Shown here: positions 34,063 to 42,430 of the stretch, piece after piece | How the letters are laid out: the number at the start of each line of letters is the position of its first letter | How positions within the stretch are numbered: position 1 is the stretch's first letter | Assembly (NCBI RefSeq): GCF_002196855.1 | Contig: NZ_NIPW01000005.1 | Location: 1-64,000 of the forward strand | Origin: Haematobacter genomosp. 1 | GTDB lineage: Bacteria > Pseudomonadota > Alphaproteobacteria > Rhodobacterales > Rhodobacteraceae | DNA: 64,000 bases | Direction: 5' to 3' | Translations under genes and position numbers: made by a program | The notes under the pieces: model-generated | What the model saw: only the letters and a program-made list of their open reading frames with translations | Told to the model about the DNA's origin: nothing | Databases searched by the model: none

Positions 34063-34107
34063 GAGAGGCAATCCACCCTGCGACAACATGCGGCATTTTT
34101 GCCTCTC
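34063..34107. promoter_or_regulatory. Inverted repeat between the MFS and GH3 genes
   Basis: GAGAGGCAA and TTGCCTCTC pair perfectly over nine bases with 27 bases between, in the divergent MFS/GH3 gap. It could be an operator with two half-sites or a hairpin. No local regulator gene is adjacent. The rest of the 34013-34262 gap shows nothing clear. Confidence 0.35.
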
Positions 34108-34262
34108 GGCAAGGTGCGACGTGGCGGGTGCAGCCGCGCGTCAGCGCAGCAGAGCAGGGAGGTGGCCCATATGGACGTGGCCCATGGCGAGCATGGGGCG
34201 AGGCTTGCCAAGCGGCGCGCGTGAGGTCTAAATCGCGACGGACCTCCCTGAACAGCGAAACC

Positions 34263-36509
34263 ATGAGCCTCCGAATGAGCCGGCGTGATCTTCTTCTGGC
34301 TGGGGCCGCGATGCCGGTGCTGCTTTCGGTTGTTCCCGCACGGGGCGAGGCGCAGCGGATCGAGACACTGCTGGACCGTATGACCCTGGAGGAAAAGGCG
34401 GGGCAACTGACGCTCGTCAACGACCCGTTCCGCTGGCGGCCGGGAAACGTCAATCCCGACGCCTTCGATCCCGGCCAGCAGGCCGTGGCGCAGGAGATCC
34501 GTGAGGGCCGGATCGGCGCGCTTTTCAACGGAATCGGCGCGGCGCAGGCGCGGTATGCCCAGCATCTGGCCGTGCAGGAAAGCCGGCTGGGCATACCGCT
34601 GCTGCTGGCCGCCGATGTCATTCACGGGTTGCGGACGATCTTTCCCGTGCCGTTGGCGGAGACGGCGAGCTGGGATCCCGATCTCGCCGCCCGCACGGCC
34701 CGCGCCGCCGCAACGGAAGCGGGCGCTTCCGGCATCCATCAGACCTATGCCCCGATGGTGGATATCGCGCGGGATCAACGCTGGGGCCGCGTGGTGGAGG
34801 GGGCGGGAGAGGACGTCCTTCTCGGTCGCCTTTTCGCTGCAGCCCGGGTGCGCGGGTTTCAGGGAGACGAGCTGCGGGACGCCTCCTCCCTCGTCGCCAC
34901 GCCGAAGCACTTCGCGGCCTATGGCGCGGCGGAAGGCGGGCTGGATTATGCGGGGGCGGAGCTGTCAGAGCGGGCGCTGAGAGAGGTGTATCTGCCGCCC
35001 TTTCGGGCTGCGTTCGACGCGGGCGCATGTTCGGTGATGTGCGGGTTCAATACGGTCAACGGAATCCCAGCCACCGCCGACCCTTGGCTGCTGCAACAGG
35101 TGCTGCGGCGGGAATGGGGTTTCCGCGGCTATGTCGTGTCCGATTACACCGCCGATGCGGAGCTTGTCTCGCATGGTTTTGCAGAGGACGCGCGCGATGC
35201 GGTGCGTCTGGCCTTTCTGGCGGGAGTGGACATGTCGATGAACAGCCGCCTCTACCAGCGCTACCTGCCGGAGCTGGTGGCGGAAGGCGTGGTGCCGATG
35301 GCCCGGCTGGATGATGCGGTGCGCCGCGTCCTGCGGGTGAAGGAGGCGCTCGGACTGTTCGACGATCCGTGGCGGGGGATGGATTCAGAACGGGAGGCGC
35401 GGGTGGTCCGCGCGCCCGCCCATGTCGCGCTGGCGCGGGACGCGGCGCGCCGCTCTGTCGTTCTGCTCAGGAACGAGGGGGGGCTGCTGCCGCTTCGCCC
35501 CGATCTTCGGCTCGCGCTGATCGGCCCTTTCGGCGCAGATGCGGACAACGTGCTCGGCCCGTGGTCGATCTTCGGTGAGCGGGAGCATGCGGTCACGCTG
35601 GAGGCTGGTATTCGGGCGGCCATCGCCGATCCCGACCGGCTGACGGTGGTCCCCGGCTCCGGGATCGAGAGCGACCTGCCGGGCGGCATCGACGCGGCGG
35701 TTGCTGCGGCAGGCGCCGCGGATGTCGTCCTGCTGGCGGTGGGGGAAAGCCAGTGGATGTCCGCCGAGGGTCATTCCCGCACCGAAATCGACCTGCCGCC
35801 GCCGCAGGCCGCGCTGGTCGAGGCCGTCATGCAGGCCGGTCGGCCCGTTGTGGTCCTGCTCAAAACCGGGCGCGCCCTGGCCCTGACCGGCAGTGTGGCA
35901 GAGGCCGATGCCATCATGGTCACATGGTTTCTGGGGCAGGAGGAGGGGAATGCCGTGGCTGACCTGCTGTTCGGCTCGGCCGCCCCTTCCGGTCGCCTGC
36001 CGGTGAGCTTTCCGCTCAGGACGGGGCAGCAGCCCTTCTACTACGCGCGCCTGTCCACGGGCCGGCCCGCGCAGGCAGCGGATCAGGCCTATACAGCGCA
36101 TTACCGCAACCTGCCCGATGGCGCGCTCTATCCCTTCGGACATGGTCTGACCTACGGGTCGGTGCGCTATGAGCCGCCCCGGTTGACGGCGGAGCGGCTG
36201 ATGGCGGGCGGTCGGCTTACGGCCACGGCGCGGCTGGTCAATGACGGGGCCCGGGATGCGGATGAGGTGGCGCAGCTTTACCTGCGCGACAGGGCCGCCC
36301 GGGTGGTGCAACCACGGCGACTGCTGAAGGCCTTCAGTCATGTCACCGTACCCGCAGGCGGCGCGGTTGAGGTGAGCTTCGATCTGGGAGTGGGTGAATT
36401 GGCCTATCTCGGGCCGGATATGCAGCCCACCGCCGATCCGGGCTGGTTCGATCTGTGGATCGCGCCCAATGCGGAAAGCGGCGTCGCCGCCGCCTTCCGT
36501 CTCGATTAG
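34263..36509 (+). CDS. bglX: Exported GH3 beta-glucosidase-type glycoside hydrolase
   Basis: 748 residues. A Tat-like signal (MSRRDLLLAGAAMPVLLSVVPARG) precedes the GH3 N-terminal TIM barrel starting at IETLLDRMTLEEKAGQL. The nucleophile Asp is in GYVVSDYTADAEL, and the C-terminal alpha/beta sandwich and fibronectin-III-like domains are complete (VTVPAGGAVEVSFDLG near the end). Order and length match periplasmic BglX. The chosen ATG at 34263 begins the signal peptide; an in-frame ATG follows at 34275. Substrate probably beta-glucosides or xylosides. Stop codon overlaps that of the convergent iorB-type gene. Confidence 0.9.
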   Translation: MSLRMSRRDLLLAGAAMPVLLSVVPARGEAQRIETLLDRMTLEEKAGQLTLVNDPFRWRPGNVNPDAFDPGQQAVAQEIREGRIGALFNGIGAAQARYAQHLAVQESRLGIPLLLAADVIHGLRTIFPVPLAETASWDPDLAARTARAAATEAGASGIHQTYAPMVDIARDQRWGRVVEGAGEDVLLGRLFAAARVRGFQGDELRDASSLVATPKHFAAYGAAEGGLDYAGAELSERALREVYLPPFRAAFDAGACSVMCGFNTVNGIPATADPWLLQQVLRREWGFRGYVVSDYTADAELVSHGFAEDARDAVRLAFLAGVDMSMNSRLYQRYLPELVAEGVVPMARLDDAVRRVLRVKEALGLFDDPWRGMDSEREARVVRAPAHVALARDAARRSVVLLRNEGGLLPLRPDLRLALIGPFGADADNVLGPWSIFGEREHAVTLEAGIRAAIADPDRLTVVPGSGIESDLPGGIDAAVAAAGAADVVLLAVGESQWMSAEGHSRTEIDLPPPQAALVEAVMQAGRPVVVLLKTGRALALTGSVAEADAIMVTWFLGQEEGNAVADLLFGSAAPSGRLPVSFPLRTGQQPFYYARLSTGRPAQAADQAYTAHYRNLPDGALYPFGHGLTYGSVRYEPPRLTAERLMAGGRLTATARLVNDGARDADEVAQLYLRDRAARVVQPRRLLKAFSHVTVPAGGAVEVSFDLGVGELAYLGPDMQPTADPGWFDLWIAPNAESGVAAAFRLD

Positions 36510-38833
36510 ATTTTCTGTGCCGTCTGGCCGAGAGCGGCCAGAATGGCGTCCGGCATGATGGGCAGGTGCCGCATTCGGATACCGACCGCGTTGAAGATCG
36601 CATTGCCGATGGCCGGAGCCACGACCGTGGTTGCCGGCTCTCCCAGCCCCACGGGGGCTTCCGTGCTGGGCAGGAAGGCGATGTCGATCTCCGGCGTGTC
36701 GATCATCCTGAGCGGTGTATAGGTATCGAGGTTGTGATCGCGCACATTTCCGCCTTCGAACGCCGTGCCCTCATAGAGCGCCATGGACAGACCCCAAAGA
36801 GTTGCGCCCTCCGTCTGGGCCAGCGCGCCATCCGGGTCCACGATGATGCCGGCATCCGTGGCGATTGCGAGCTTCTCCACCCGGACATAGCCGGTTTTGC
36901 GGTCCACGTGCACACGCGCGCCGCAGCCCACCCATGTCGGCATGTCGCGCTCCTGCCCGAAGCTGGTCGCAAGGCCGATGCCGGTATCGGCCGGCATTTC
37001 GCTGCCCCAGCCGATCATCTCTGCCGCACGGCGGAGGGCGGCTGCCTGCCGCGAGGCACCGCCCACCGCAAGCGGCGCGCTCCCCGCGTTCCTTCCCTCC
37101 GGGCGGAGCAGCGACAGGCGGAACTCAAGCGGATCACGGCCGAGCTTGTGGGCCGCCTCATCCATGAAACTCTCCACCGCCCAGATCGTCCAGCCCGGCC
37201 CGACAGACCGGAGCCAGCCAGGCCGGAAGGTGGCATTGGCAAGATCGTTGGAAATCGCGCGGACCTTCTGCTTGCCCACGCTGTACCAATGGTCGGCGCC
37301 GGAAATCGCAAAGGGATCGTAGGGTTCCCCATTCGCGGCCTTGGGCAAGGCAGGGGGTGCCATCACCTGTGTCGGCCAGCCGGCGGCCGCGTCATGCTCC
37401 ATCGCGGTGACCTGCCCCTGCGTGTCGAAGGCCATGGCCACACGCTGCACGGAGGCGGAGCGGGGGCTGTCGAACAGCACGTCCTGTTCGCGCGTCATGA
37501 TCATCTTGACCGGTTTGCCGTTCAGCGCCTTGGAGGCGAGCGCGACCGGAACGGCATAGTCGCCGTTCAGCCGCCGTCCGAATCCGCCGCCCAGCATATA
37601 GGTGCGCATCACGATCCGATCCGCCGGCTCGCCGAGCGCGGCGGCGAGGCTTGGCAGGATCAGCGACTGCCACTGGTTGCCGGTATGGATCTCCCAGATG
37701 CCGTCGGCGTTGCGGAAGGCGGCGGCATTCAGCGGCTCCAGCTGGAAGTGAAGCACGGTCGCCGTGGTATATTCCGCCTCCAGTTTGTCCGCCGCAGCGG
37801 CAAAGGCGGGGGCTGTGTCGCTGTCACCCGTGTCGAGGATCGCACCGGTTTTCCCGTCCGCTATGAGCTTGCGCGCGTGGTCGAGAATATCGCCCTCCGT
37901 CACCTTGGCGGTCGGCCCCGCGTCCCAGGTGACCTTGACCTGTGCCGCCGCCCTTTGCGCGGCAAGGTGGCTTGAGGCGATGACCATGACCCATCCCGGA
38001 ACGGTCCCGGAGGCATCGTCGAGCGTGATGGTCTGCTGATAGCCCTTCACCGCCTTTGCGGCGCTGTCGTCAACGGCCTTGACCTTGGAGCCGACGCGCG
38101 TCGGCGGCAGGATGGGTGCAGCCCAGACCGCGCCGTCGATCTTCGCGTCGATGCCGAAGATCGTCTTGCCGGTGATCTTGTTCGGAATGTCCAGCGCCTC
38201 GACATCCTGACCGACGAGCCGCAGATCGCCGACGGGCTTCAGCGGCAGCGCCTTCAGCTCATCCTCCGTGAAAGCGCGCGTGATGCCGTCCGAGATCAGT
38301 TCTCCGTAGGAAAGGGAATTGGCGCCCGAGGTCACGCGCCCCTCCCGCGCCACGCAATCTGCCGGCGATACGTTCCAGCGGGCGGCGGCGGCTTCGGTCA
38401 GGGCGGTGCGCCCGGCGGCGCCCGCCTGCCGGTATATTCCCCAGCTCTGTGCGACGGACCAGCTTCCGCCCGTCACCATCATGCCCCACTTCGCGGCGCT
38501 GTCCACATGGGTGATGCGCACATCCGCCCATGGAACCTCCAGTTCGTCCGCGAGGATCCGGGCGATGGCGGTGCCGACATGCTGGCCCATCTCCGCCCGG
38601 ATGATGTTGACCTCCACCTTTCCCTGACTGTCGATCGTGTACCAGATCGTCGGCTCGAAGACGGCACCCACGGGCGGCACCGGCACCCCATCCGGCTGGG
38701 CCGGGTCCATCGCGGCGAATGCGTGGCGGGCATAGCCGAAAGTGACGCCCGCGGCTGTCATGGTGATGAGGAAACCGCGCCGGGTCAGGCCACGGATGCC
38801 CTCTCCCCGCGGCGGAAGACGGAGGTTACCCAT
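36506..38833 (-). CDS. IorB-like molybdopterin-binding subunit of xanthine-dehydrogenase family oxidase
   Basis: 775 residues. A Tat signal peptide (LTRRGFLITMTAAGVTFG, about 15-40) directs it to the periplasm. Two aldehyde-oxidase/xanthine-dehydrogenase molybdenum domains follow, with the catalytic Glu in GLGEPATTVVAPAIGNA near the C-terminus. This matches the single-chain beta subunits of isoquinoline 1-oxidoreductase and membrane aldehyde dehydrogenases. It overlaps the 2Fe-2S subunit gene by eight bases. With the [2Fe-2S] partner and triheme cytochrome c, it forms a periplasmic hydroxylase/aldehyde oxidase feeding the respiratory chain. Substrate unknown. Confidence 0.88.
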   Translation of the reverse strand: MGNLRLPPRGEGIRGLTRRGFLITMTAAGVTFGYARHAFAAMDPAQPDGVPVPPVGAVFEPTIWYTIDSQGKVEVNIIRAEMGQHVGTAIARILADELEVPWADVRITHVDSAAKWGMMVTGGSWSVAQSWGIYRQAGAAGRTALTEAAAARWNVSPADCVAREGRVTSGANSLSYGELISDGITRAFTEDELKALPLKPVGDLRLVGQDVEALDIPNKITGKTIFGIDAKIDGAVWAAPILPPTRVGSKVKAVDDSAAKAVKGYQQTITLDDASGTVPGWVMVIASSHLAAQRAAAQVKVTWDAGPTAKVTEGDILDHARKLIADGKTGAILDTGDSDTAPAFAAAADKLEAEYTTATVLHFQLEPLNAAAFRNADGIWEIHTGNQWQSLILPSLAAALGEPADRIVMRTYMLGGGFGRRLNGDYAVPVALASKALNGKPVKMIMTREQDVLFDSPRSASVQRVAMAFDTQGQVTAMEHDAAAGWPTQVMAPPALPKAANGEPYDPFAISGADHWYSVGKQKVRAISNDLANATFRPGWLRSVGPGWTIWAVESFMDEAAHKLGRDPLEFRLSLLRPEGRNAGSAPLAVGGASRQAAALRRAAEMIGWGSEMPADTGIGLATSFGQERDMPTWVGCGARVHVDRKTGYVRVEKLAIATDAGIIVDPDGALAQTEGATLWGLSMALYEGTAFEGGNVRDHNLDTYTPLRMIDTPEIDIAFLPSTEAPVGLGEPATTVVAPAIGNAIFNAVGIRMRHLPIMPDAILAALGQTAQKI

Positions 38834-39296
38834 TGGTCGTCTCCCGGAGTTCGGCCGCAGCCGCGCGGATGGCCTTGCGGATGCGGACATAGGTCATGCA
38901 GCGGCACAGATTGCCCGTCATCACCGCGTCTATGTCGGCATCGGTCGGGTCGGGGATGTCTTTCAGAAAGGCCGCTGCCTGCATGATCTGGCCGGGCTGG
39001 CAATAGCCGCACTGGGGCACGCGGATTGTCCGCCATGCCTTCTGCACGGGATGGGCGCCGTCGGGGTGCAAACCCTCGATCGTCGTGATCTCCGTGCCTT
39101 CCACCGACGAAAGCGGCGTGATGCAGGATCGCGTCGCGCGCCCGCCGACATGCACGGTACAGGCCCCGCACATGCCGATCCCGCAGCCGAACTTCGTCCC
39201 GGTAAGCCCGGCGATGTCACGGATCACCCAGAGGAGCGGGGTGTCATCCTCGGCATCCACTGTCACCGGCTGTCCGTTCAGGGTGAACTTGGTCAT
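38826..39296 (-). CDS. IorA-like [2Fe-2S] subunit
   Basis: 156 residues with both cluster motifs of this family: the plant-type CGIGMCGACTV...C near residues 39-60 and CGYCQPG...CRC in the C-terminal half. No signal peptide, so it is probably carried through Tat with IorB by hitchhiking. The ATG at 39296 has a near-perfect CAGGAGGTGA site. Sits between the cytochrome c gene (20 bases upstream) and iorB (overlap). Confidence 0.92.
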   Translation of the reverse strand: MTKFTLNGQPVTVDAEDDTPLLWVIRDIAGLTGTKFGCGIGMCGACTVHVGGRATRSCITPLSSVEGTEITTIEGLHPDGAHPVQKAWRTIRVPQCGYCQPGQIMQAAAFLKDIPDPTDADIDAVMTGNLCRCMTYVRIRKAIRAAAAELRETTNG

Positions 39297-39316
39297 CTGG
39301 TCACCTCCTGACCCGT

Positions 39317-40621
39317 TCAATGTGCAAGCGGCGGCTCCGCACGGATACGCGCCACGGCCTTTTCCAGATCGGGCCAAGGACGTTCCGTCGTGCGGGTCGC
39401 GCGCAGATAGGCGGCGATGGCGGCCACCTGACCGTCATCAAGCGCATGGCCGAAGGCGGGCATGACGATGCCCGTCATTCCCTGATCGGCGCGCAGCCCG
39501 TCAAGGATCACGTGGATCAGGTTGGCCGGATCGGAGAGCCGCGTGGAGGAGTTGATGCCCAGATCGGGCCGCCCCTTCACGATCTCCCCGCTGTTGTAGT
39601 GGCAGGAGGCGCAGGCCGTCGCATAGAGACGCTGCCCTTCCTGAAGCCGGTAGTCCGCCTGCGGCGCCTCCGCCTGCAAGGCGGCGAGAACAGCGGGGCT
39701 CTGCCCTTCATCTGCGGGAGGGGCGCCGACGATATCGCCCAGATAGATGCCGATGGCCCAGAGGTCGCTGTCGGGGAGCTCACGGATCCCCGCATGCACG
39801 ACAGGCGCCATCGGCCCAGCCGCCGCACCGTGGTAGGTGGTCGCCCCGGTTGCGAGGTAGTCGTGAAAGTCCGCCGCGCGCCAGGGAACGCCCGCAGGGT
39901 TCCGCGCGGTCAGGGGCGGTGCATACCAGTTGTCGATGGGCGCGCCCTCATACTGCGCGGCCCTCTGCTCCGCGCCAAGACGGTTGCGCGGCGTGTGGCA
40001 GGCGCCGCAATGGGCGATGCCTTCCGCCAGATAGGCACCACGGTTCCATTCTACGGGTTTTCCGGGGTCGGGCACAAAGGGATGCAGATCCGCAAAGAGG
40101 AGCTTCCAGCCAGCCTGAAGGAACCGCAGGTCGAGCGGGAAGGGCAGCTCATTCGTCTGCTTCACGGCCTTCACCGGCGGCACACTGCTCATGATATAGG
40201 CATAGAGCGCCGAGATATCAGCATCCGTGATGCGGGAGAAATGGTCGTAGGGAAAGGCGGGAAAGAGATGCTCCCCCTTTTGCCCGATACCTTGGCGCAT
40301 GGCGCGGGCGAAGGCCGCTTCAGACCATGTGCCGATCCCGGTCTCCGGCTCCGGCGTGATGTTGCTGGAGTAGATCGTGCCGAAATCCGTCTTCATCGCG
40401 TAGTTGCCCGCATAGGGCGCCGCATCGCGGGAGGCGGTGTGGCAGGTCGCGCAATAGCCGGCCGCAGCGAGAATTCGGCCTTTTTCAACCAGTGCCGGGT
40501 CGAAGCTGTCCGGCGCGGGCCTTGCCACCGGCGCGATGGCTGGATGCCAGGCGTAGATACCGAAGCCGATCGCGCCCACCACAGCGATCGCCGCAAGTCC
40601 ACCGAGCACGCGCCCAATCAT
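39317..40621 (-). CDS. Triheme cytochrome c (alcohol/aldehyde dehydrogenase cytochrome subunit type)
   Basis: 434 residues. An N-terminal hydrophobic segment (MIGRVLGGLAAIAVVGAIGF) anchors or exports it. Three heme-binding CxxCH motifs are present: CATCH, CGACH and CASCH, spaced as in the cytochrome subunit of quinohemoprotein and Ior-type dehydrogenases. It should take electrons from IorAB to ubiquinone or an oxidase. An alternative start at 40651 adds ten residues and also has a fair ribosome site. First gene of the cytochrome-iorA-iorB operon. Confidence 0.87.
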   Translation of the reverse strand: MIGRVLGGLAAIAVVGAIGFGIYAWHPAIAPVARPAPDSFDPALVEKGRILAAAGYCATCHTASRDAAPYAGNYAMKTDFGTIYSSNITPEPETGIGTWSEAAFARAMRQGIGQKGEHLFPAFPYDHFSRITDADISALYAYIMSSVPPVKAVKQTNELPFPLDLRFLQAGWKLLFADLHPFVPDPGKPVEWNRGAYLAEGIAHCGACHTPRNRLGAEQRAAQYEGAPIDNWYAPPLTARNPAGVPWRAADFHDYLATGATTYHGAAAGPMAPVVHAGIRELPDSDLWAIGIYLGDIVGAPPADEGQSPAVLAALQAEAPQADYRLQEGQRLYATACASCHYNSGEIVKGRPDLGINSSTRLSDPANLIHVILDGLRADQGMTGIVMPAFGHALDDGQVAAIAAYLRATRTTERPWPDLEKAVARIRAEPPLAH

Positions 40622-40754
40622 TTTCGCCTCGCTTCCGCTGGGTCCAGTCATCTTCTCACCCGCTGCGGGCGAGTGCAATCCACTTTGAAAGTAGCCTCTC
40701 CGCCGCCTGCGGCATTATGTCGGCGGAATAAGTCCTTCCTCCGCCTCAAGGTTA

Positions 40755-40769
40755 GTGTGAAGATCACAC
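40755..40769. promoter_or_regulatory. Perfect 15-bp palindrome upstream of cydD
   Basis: GTGTGA-AGA-TCACAC, 23 bases before the cydD start. Arms recall a CRP/FNR TGTGA half-site, but the three-base spacer is too short for a normal N6 CRP site. It may be an operator for another regulator or a leader hairpin. No TTGAT-N4-ATCAA Fnr box is visible in this gap. Confidence 0.4.
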
Positions 40770-40792
40770 ACGTCCATACGAGGCGGTCCGCC

Positions 40793-42430
40793 ATGACGGA
40801 AACTCTGCCGAACAAGAACAGGATCACTGCGGCCTCGGCGCTCTCCACGCTGGCGTCACTTCTGTGGTTGCCGCAGGCGGCGCTGCTTGCGGTGTGCATC
40901 GGGCGGATGGCGGCCGGTTCCGGCGACGTTCTCCTGCCGGTTGCGGGCTTTGTGCTTCTCCGCCTTGTCCAGGCGGGTGCTCAGGCGCTGTCGGAGCGGC
41001 TGGCCTTTCGCGCGGCCAGGGCGGAACTGTCCGGGCTCCGGTCGCGGGTGGTCACCTCGCTGGCCGGCCATGCCCCGTTCGATGCGGCGCGCCCCTCCTC
41101 CGGGCTCGCGGCAAGTGCGCTGGCCGAGCAGGCCGAACTGATCGTGCCCTACCTGAGCCGCTTCCGCCCCGCGCGGTTCCGGGCGACGGTGGTGCCGGTG
41201 GTGATCTTTCTGGTGATCTTTCCGCTGTCGTGGCTGGCGGCGCTGGCGCTGCTCATCGCGCTCCCGGTCATCCCGCTGTTCATGGCGCTGATCGGCTGGC
41301 GGGCAAAGGCGGCGAGCGAGGCGCAACTGGGCGCAGTCGGCACGTTCAACGGTTTCCTGCTCGACAGGTTGCGCGGCATGGCGACGATCCGGGGGCTGGG
41401 CGCCGTGGGCGGGGCGGAGGCCCGGCTGGCCGCGATGGCGGGCGATCTTCGGGACCGGACCATGGCAGTGCTGCGGATCGCGTTTCTCTCCTCCGCGGTG
41501 CTGGAGCTTTTTTCGGCTCTCGGGGTGGCGATGGTGGCGGTCTATGTGGGCTTTCACCTGTTGGGACAGTTGCCCTTCGGGGCCTGGGGGGGGCGGCTTT
41601 CGCTGCCGGAAGGGATGTTCATTCTGCTGCTCGCGCCCGCGTTCTTCGAACCGATGCGGGATCTGGCGGCGGTGTGGCACGATCGGGCGGCAGGGGAGGC
41701 GGCGCTCGACAAGCTGGGCGGGCTTGTCCCTTCCGGGATGACGTTCGCCGGTGCTCTGTCCCGGCCCATCCGGTCGGGGGAGGAGGTGAAACCGCCCTCG
41801 GTGCTGCTGGAAGCAGCACAGCCCGCACGGGAGGACAGCCGCCCGGTAAGCTTCAGCGTGGCGGCGGGTGAGCACGTCGCCCTGACCGGGCCAAGCGGGT
41901 CCGGCAAGTCCACTGCCATCGGCCTGATCGCGGGTCTCGTGCCGCTCGCCTCCGGCCGGGTGCTCCTGGGCGGGGTGCCCATGGCGGGGGAGGGCGCCGC
42001 GACGTTGCGCGCGGGGATGGCATGGCTGGGGCAGGAGCCGCACCTTCTTCCGCTGTCGCTCGCTGAGAATGTGCGGGCAGGCCGGGAGATCTCCGATGAG
42101 GACGTCGCCGCGGCGCTGTCATTGGCCGGGCTGTCACGCCTCGCCGCGTTGCGCGGTGGCACGCCGCTTGGTGAGGACGGCGCAGGGCTCTCCGGCGGGG
42201 AGGTGATGCGCCTGGCGCTGGCGCGCGCCGCCGCATCGCCTGCGGGCCTGATCCTCGCGGACGAACCAACCGCCCATCTGGACAGAGCGACCGCGGATGC
42301 AGTGACGGAGGGATTACTGAGGCTTGCCCGCGGGCGCACGCTCATCGTCGCCACCCATGATCCCCGGCTTGTCGCGCGGCTGGACCGCACCATCGCGATG
42401 GCTCCCGCAAGCAGGGAGGCTGCGGCATGA
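40793..42430 (+). CDS. cydD: CydD, thiol reductant ABC exporter subunit
   Basis: 545-residue half-transporter: N-terminal membrane domain of about six segments (to about 330) and ABC domain with Walker A GPSGSGKST, signature LSGGE and Walker B LILADEPTAHLD. With CydC it exports cysteine/glutathione needed for assembly of cytochrome bd and periplasmic c-type cytochromes. The ATG at 40793 begins the conserved sequence; the longer upstream frame runs antisense to the cytochrome c gene. Stop overlaps the cydC start (ATGA). Confidence 0.92.
   Translation: MTETLPNKNRITAASALSTLASLLWLPQAALLAVCIGRMAAGSGDVLLPVAGFVLLRLVQAGAQALSERLAFRAARAELSGLRSRVVTSLAGHAPFDAARPSSGLAASALAEQAELIVPYLSRFRPARFRATVVPVVIFLVIFPLSWLAALALLIALPVIPLFMALIGWRAKAASEAQLGAVGTFNGFLLDRLRGMATIRGLGAVGGAEARLAAMAGDLRDRTMAVLRIAFLSSAVLELFSALGVAMVAVYVGFHLLGQLPFGAWGGRLSLPEGMFILLLAPAFFEPMRDLAAVWHDRAAGEAALDKLGGLVPSGMTFAGALSRPIRSGEEVKPPSVLLEAAQPAREDSRPVSFSVAAGEHVALTGPSGSGKSTAIGLIAGLVPLASGRVLLGGVPMAGEGAATLRAGMAWLGQEPHLLPLSLAENVRAGREISDEDVAAALSLAGLSRLAALRGGTPLGEDGAGLSGGEVMRLALARAAASPAGLILADEPTAHLDRATADAVTEGLLRLARGRTLIVATHDPRLVARLDRTIAMAPASREAAA

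Noticed and set aside
40755-40769. CRP binding site upstream of cydD
   Set aside because: The TGTGA/TCACA arms fit, but the spacer is about three bases rather than six; kept only as an unassigned palindrome.
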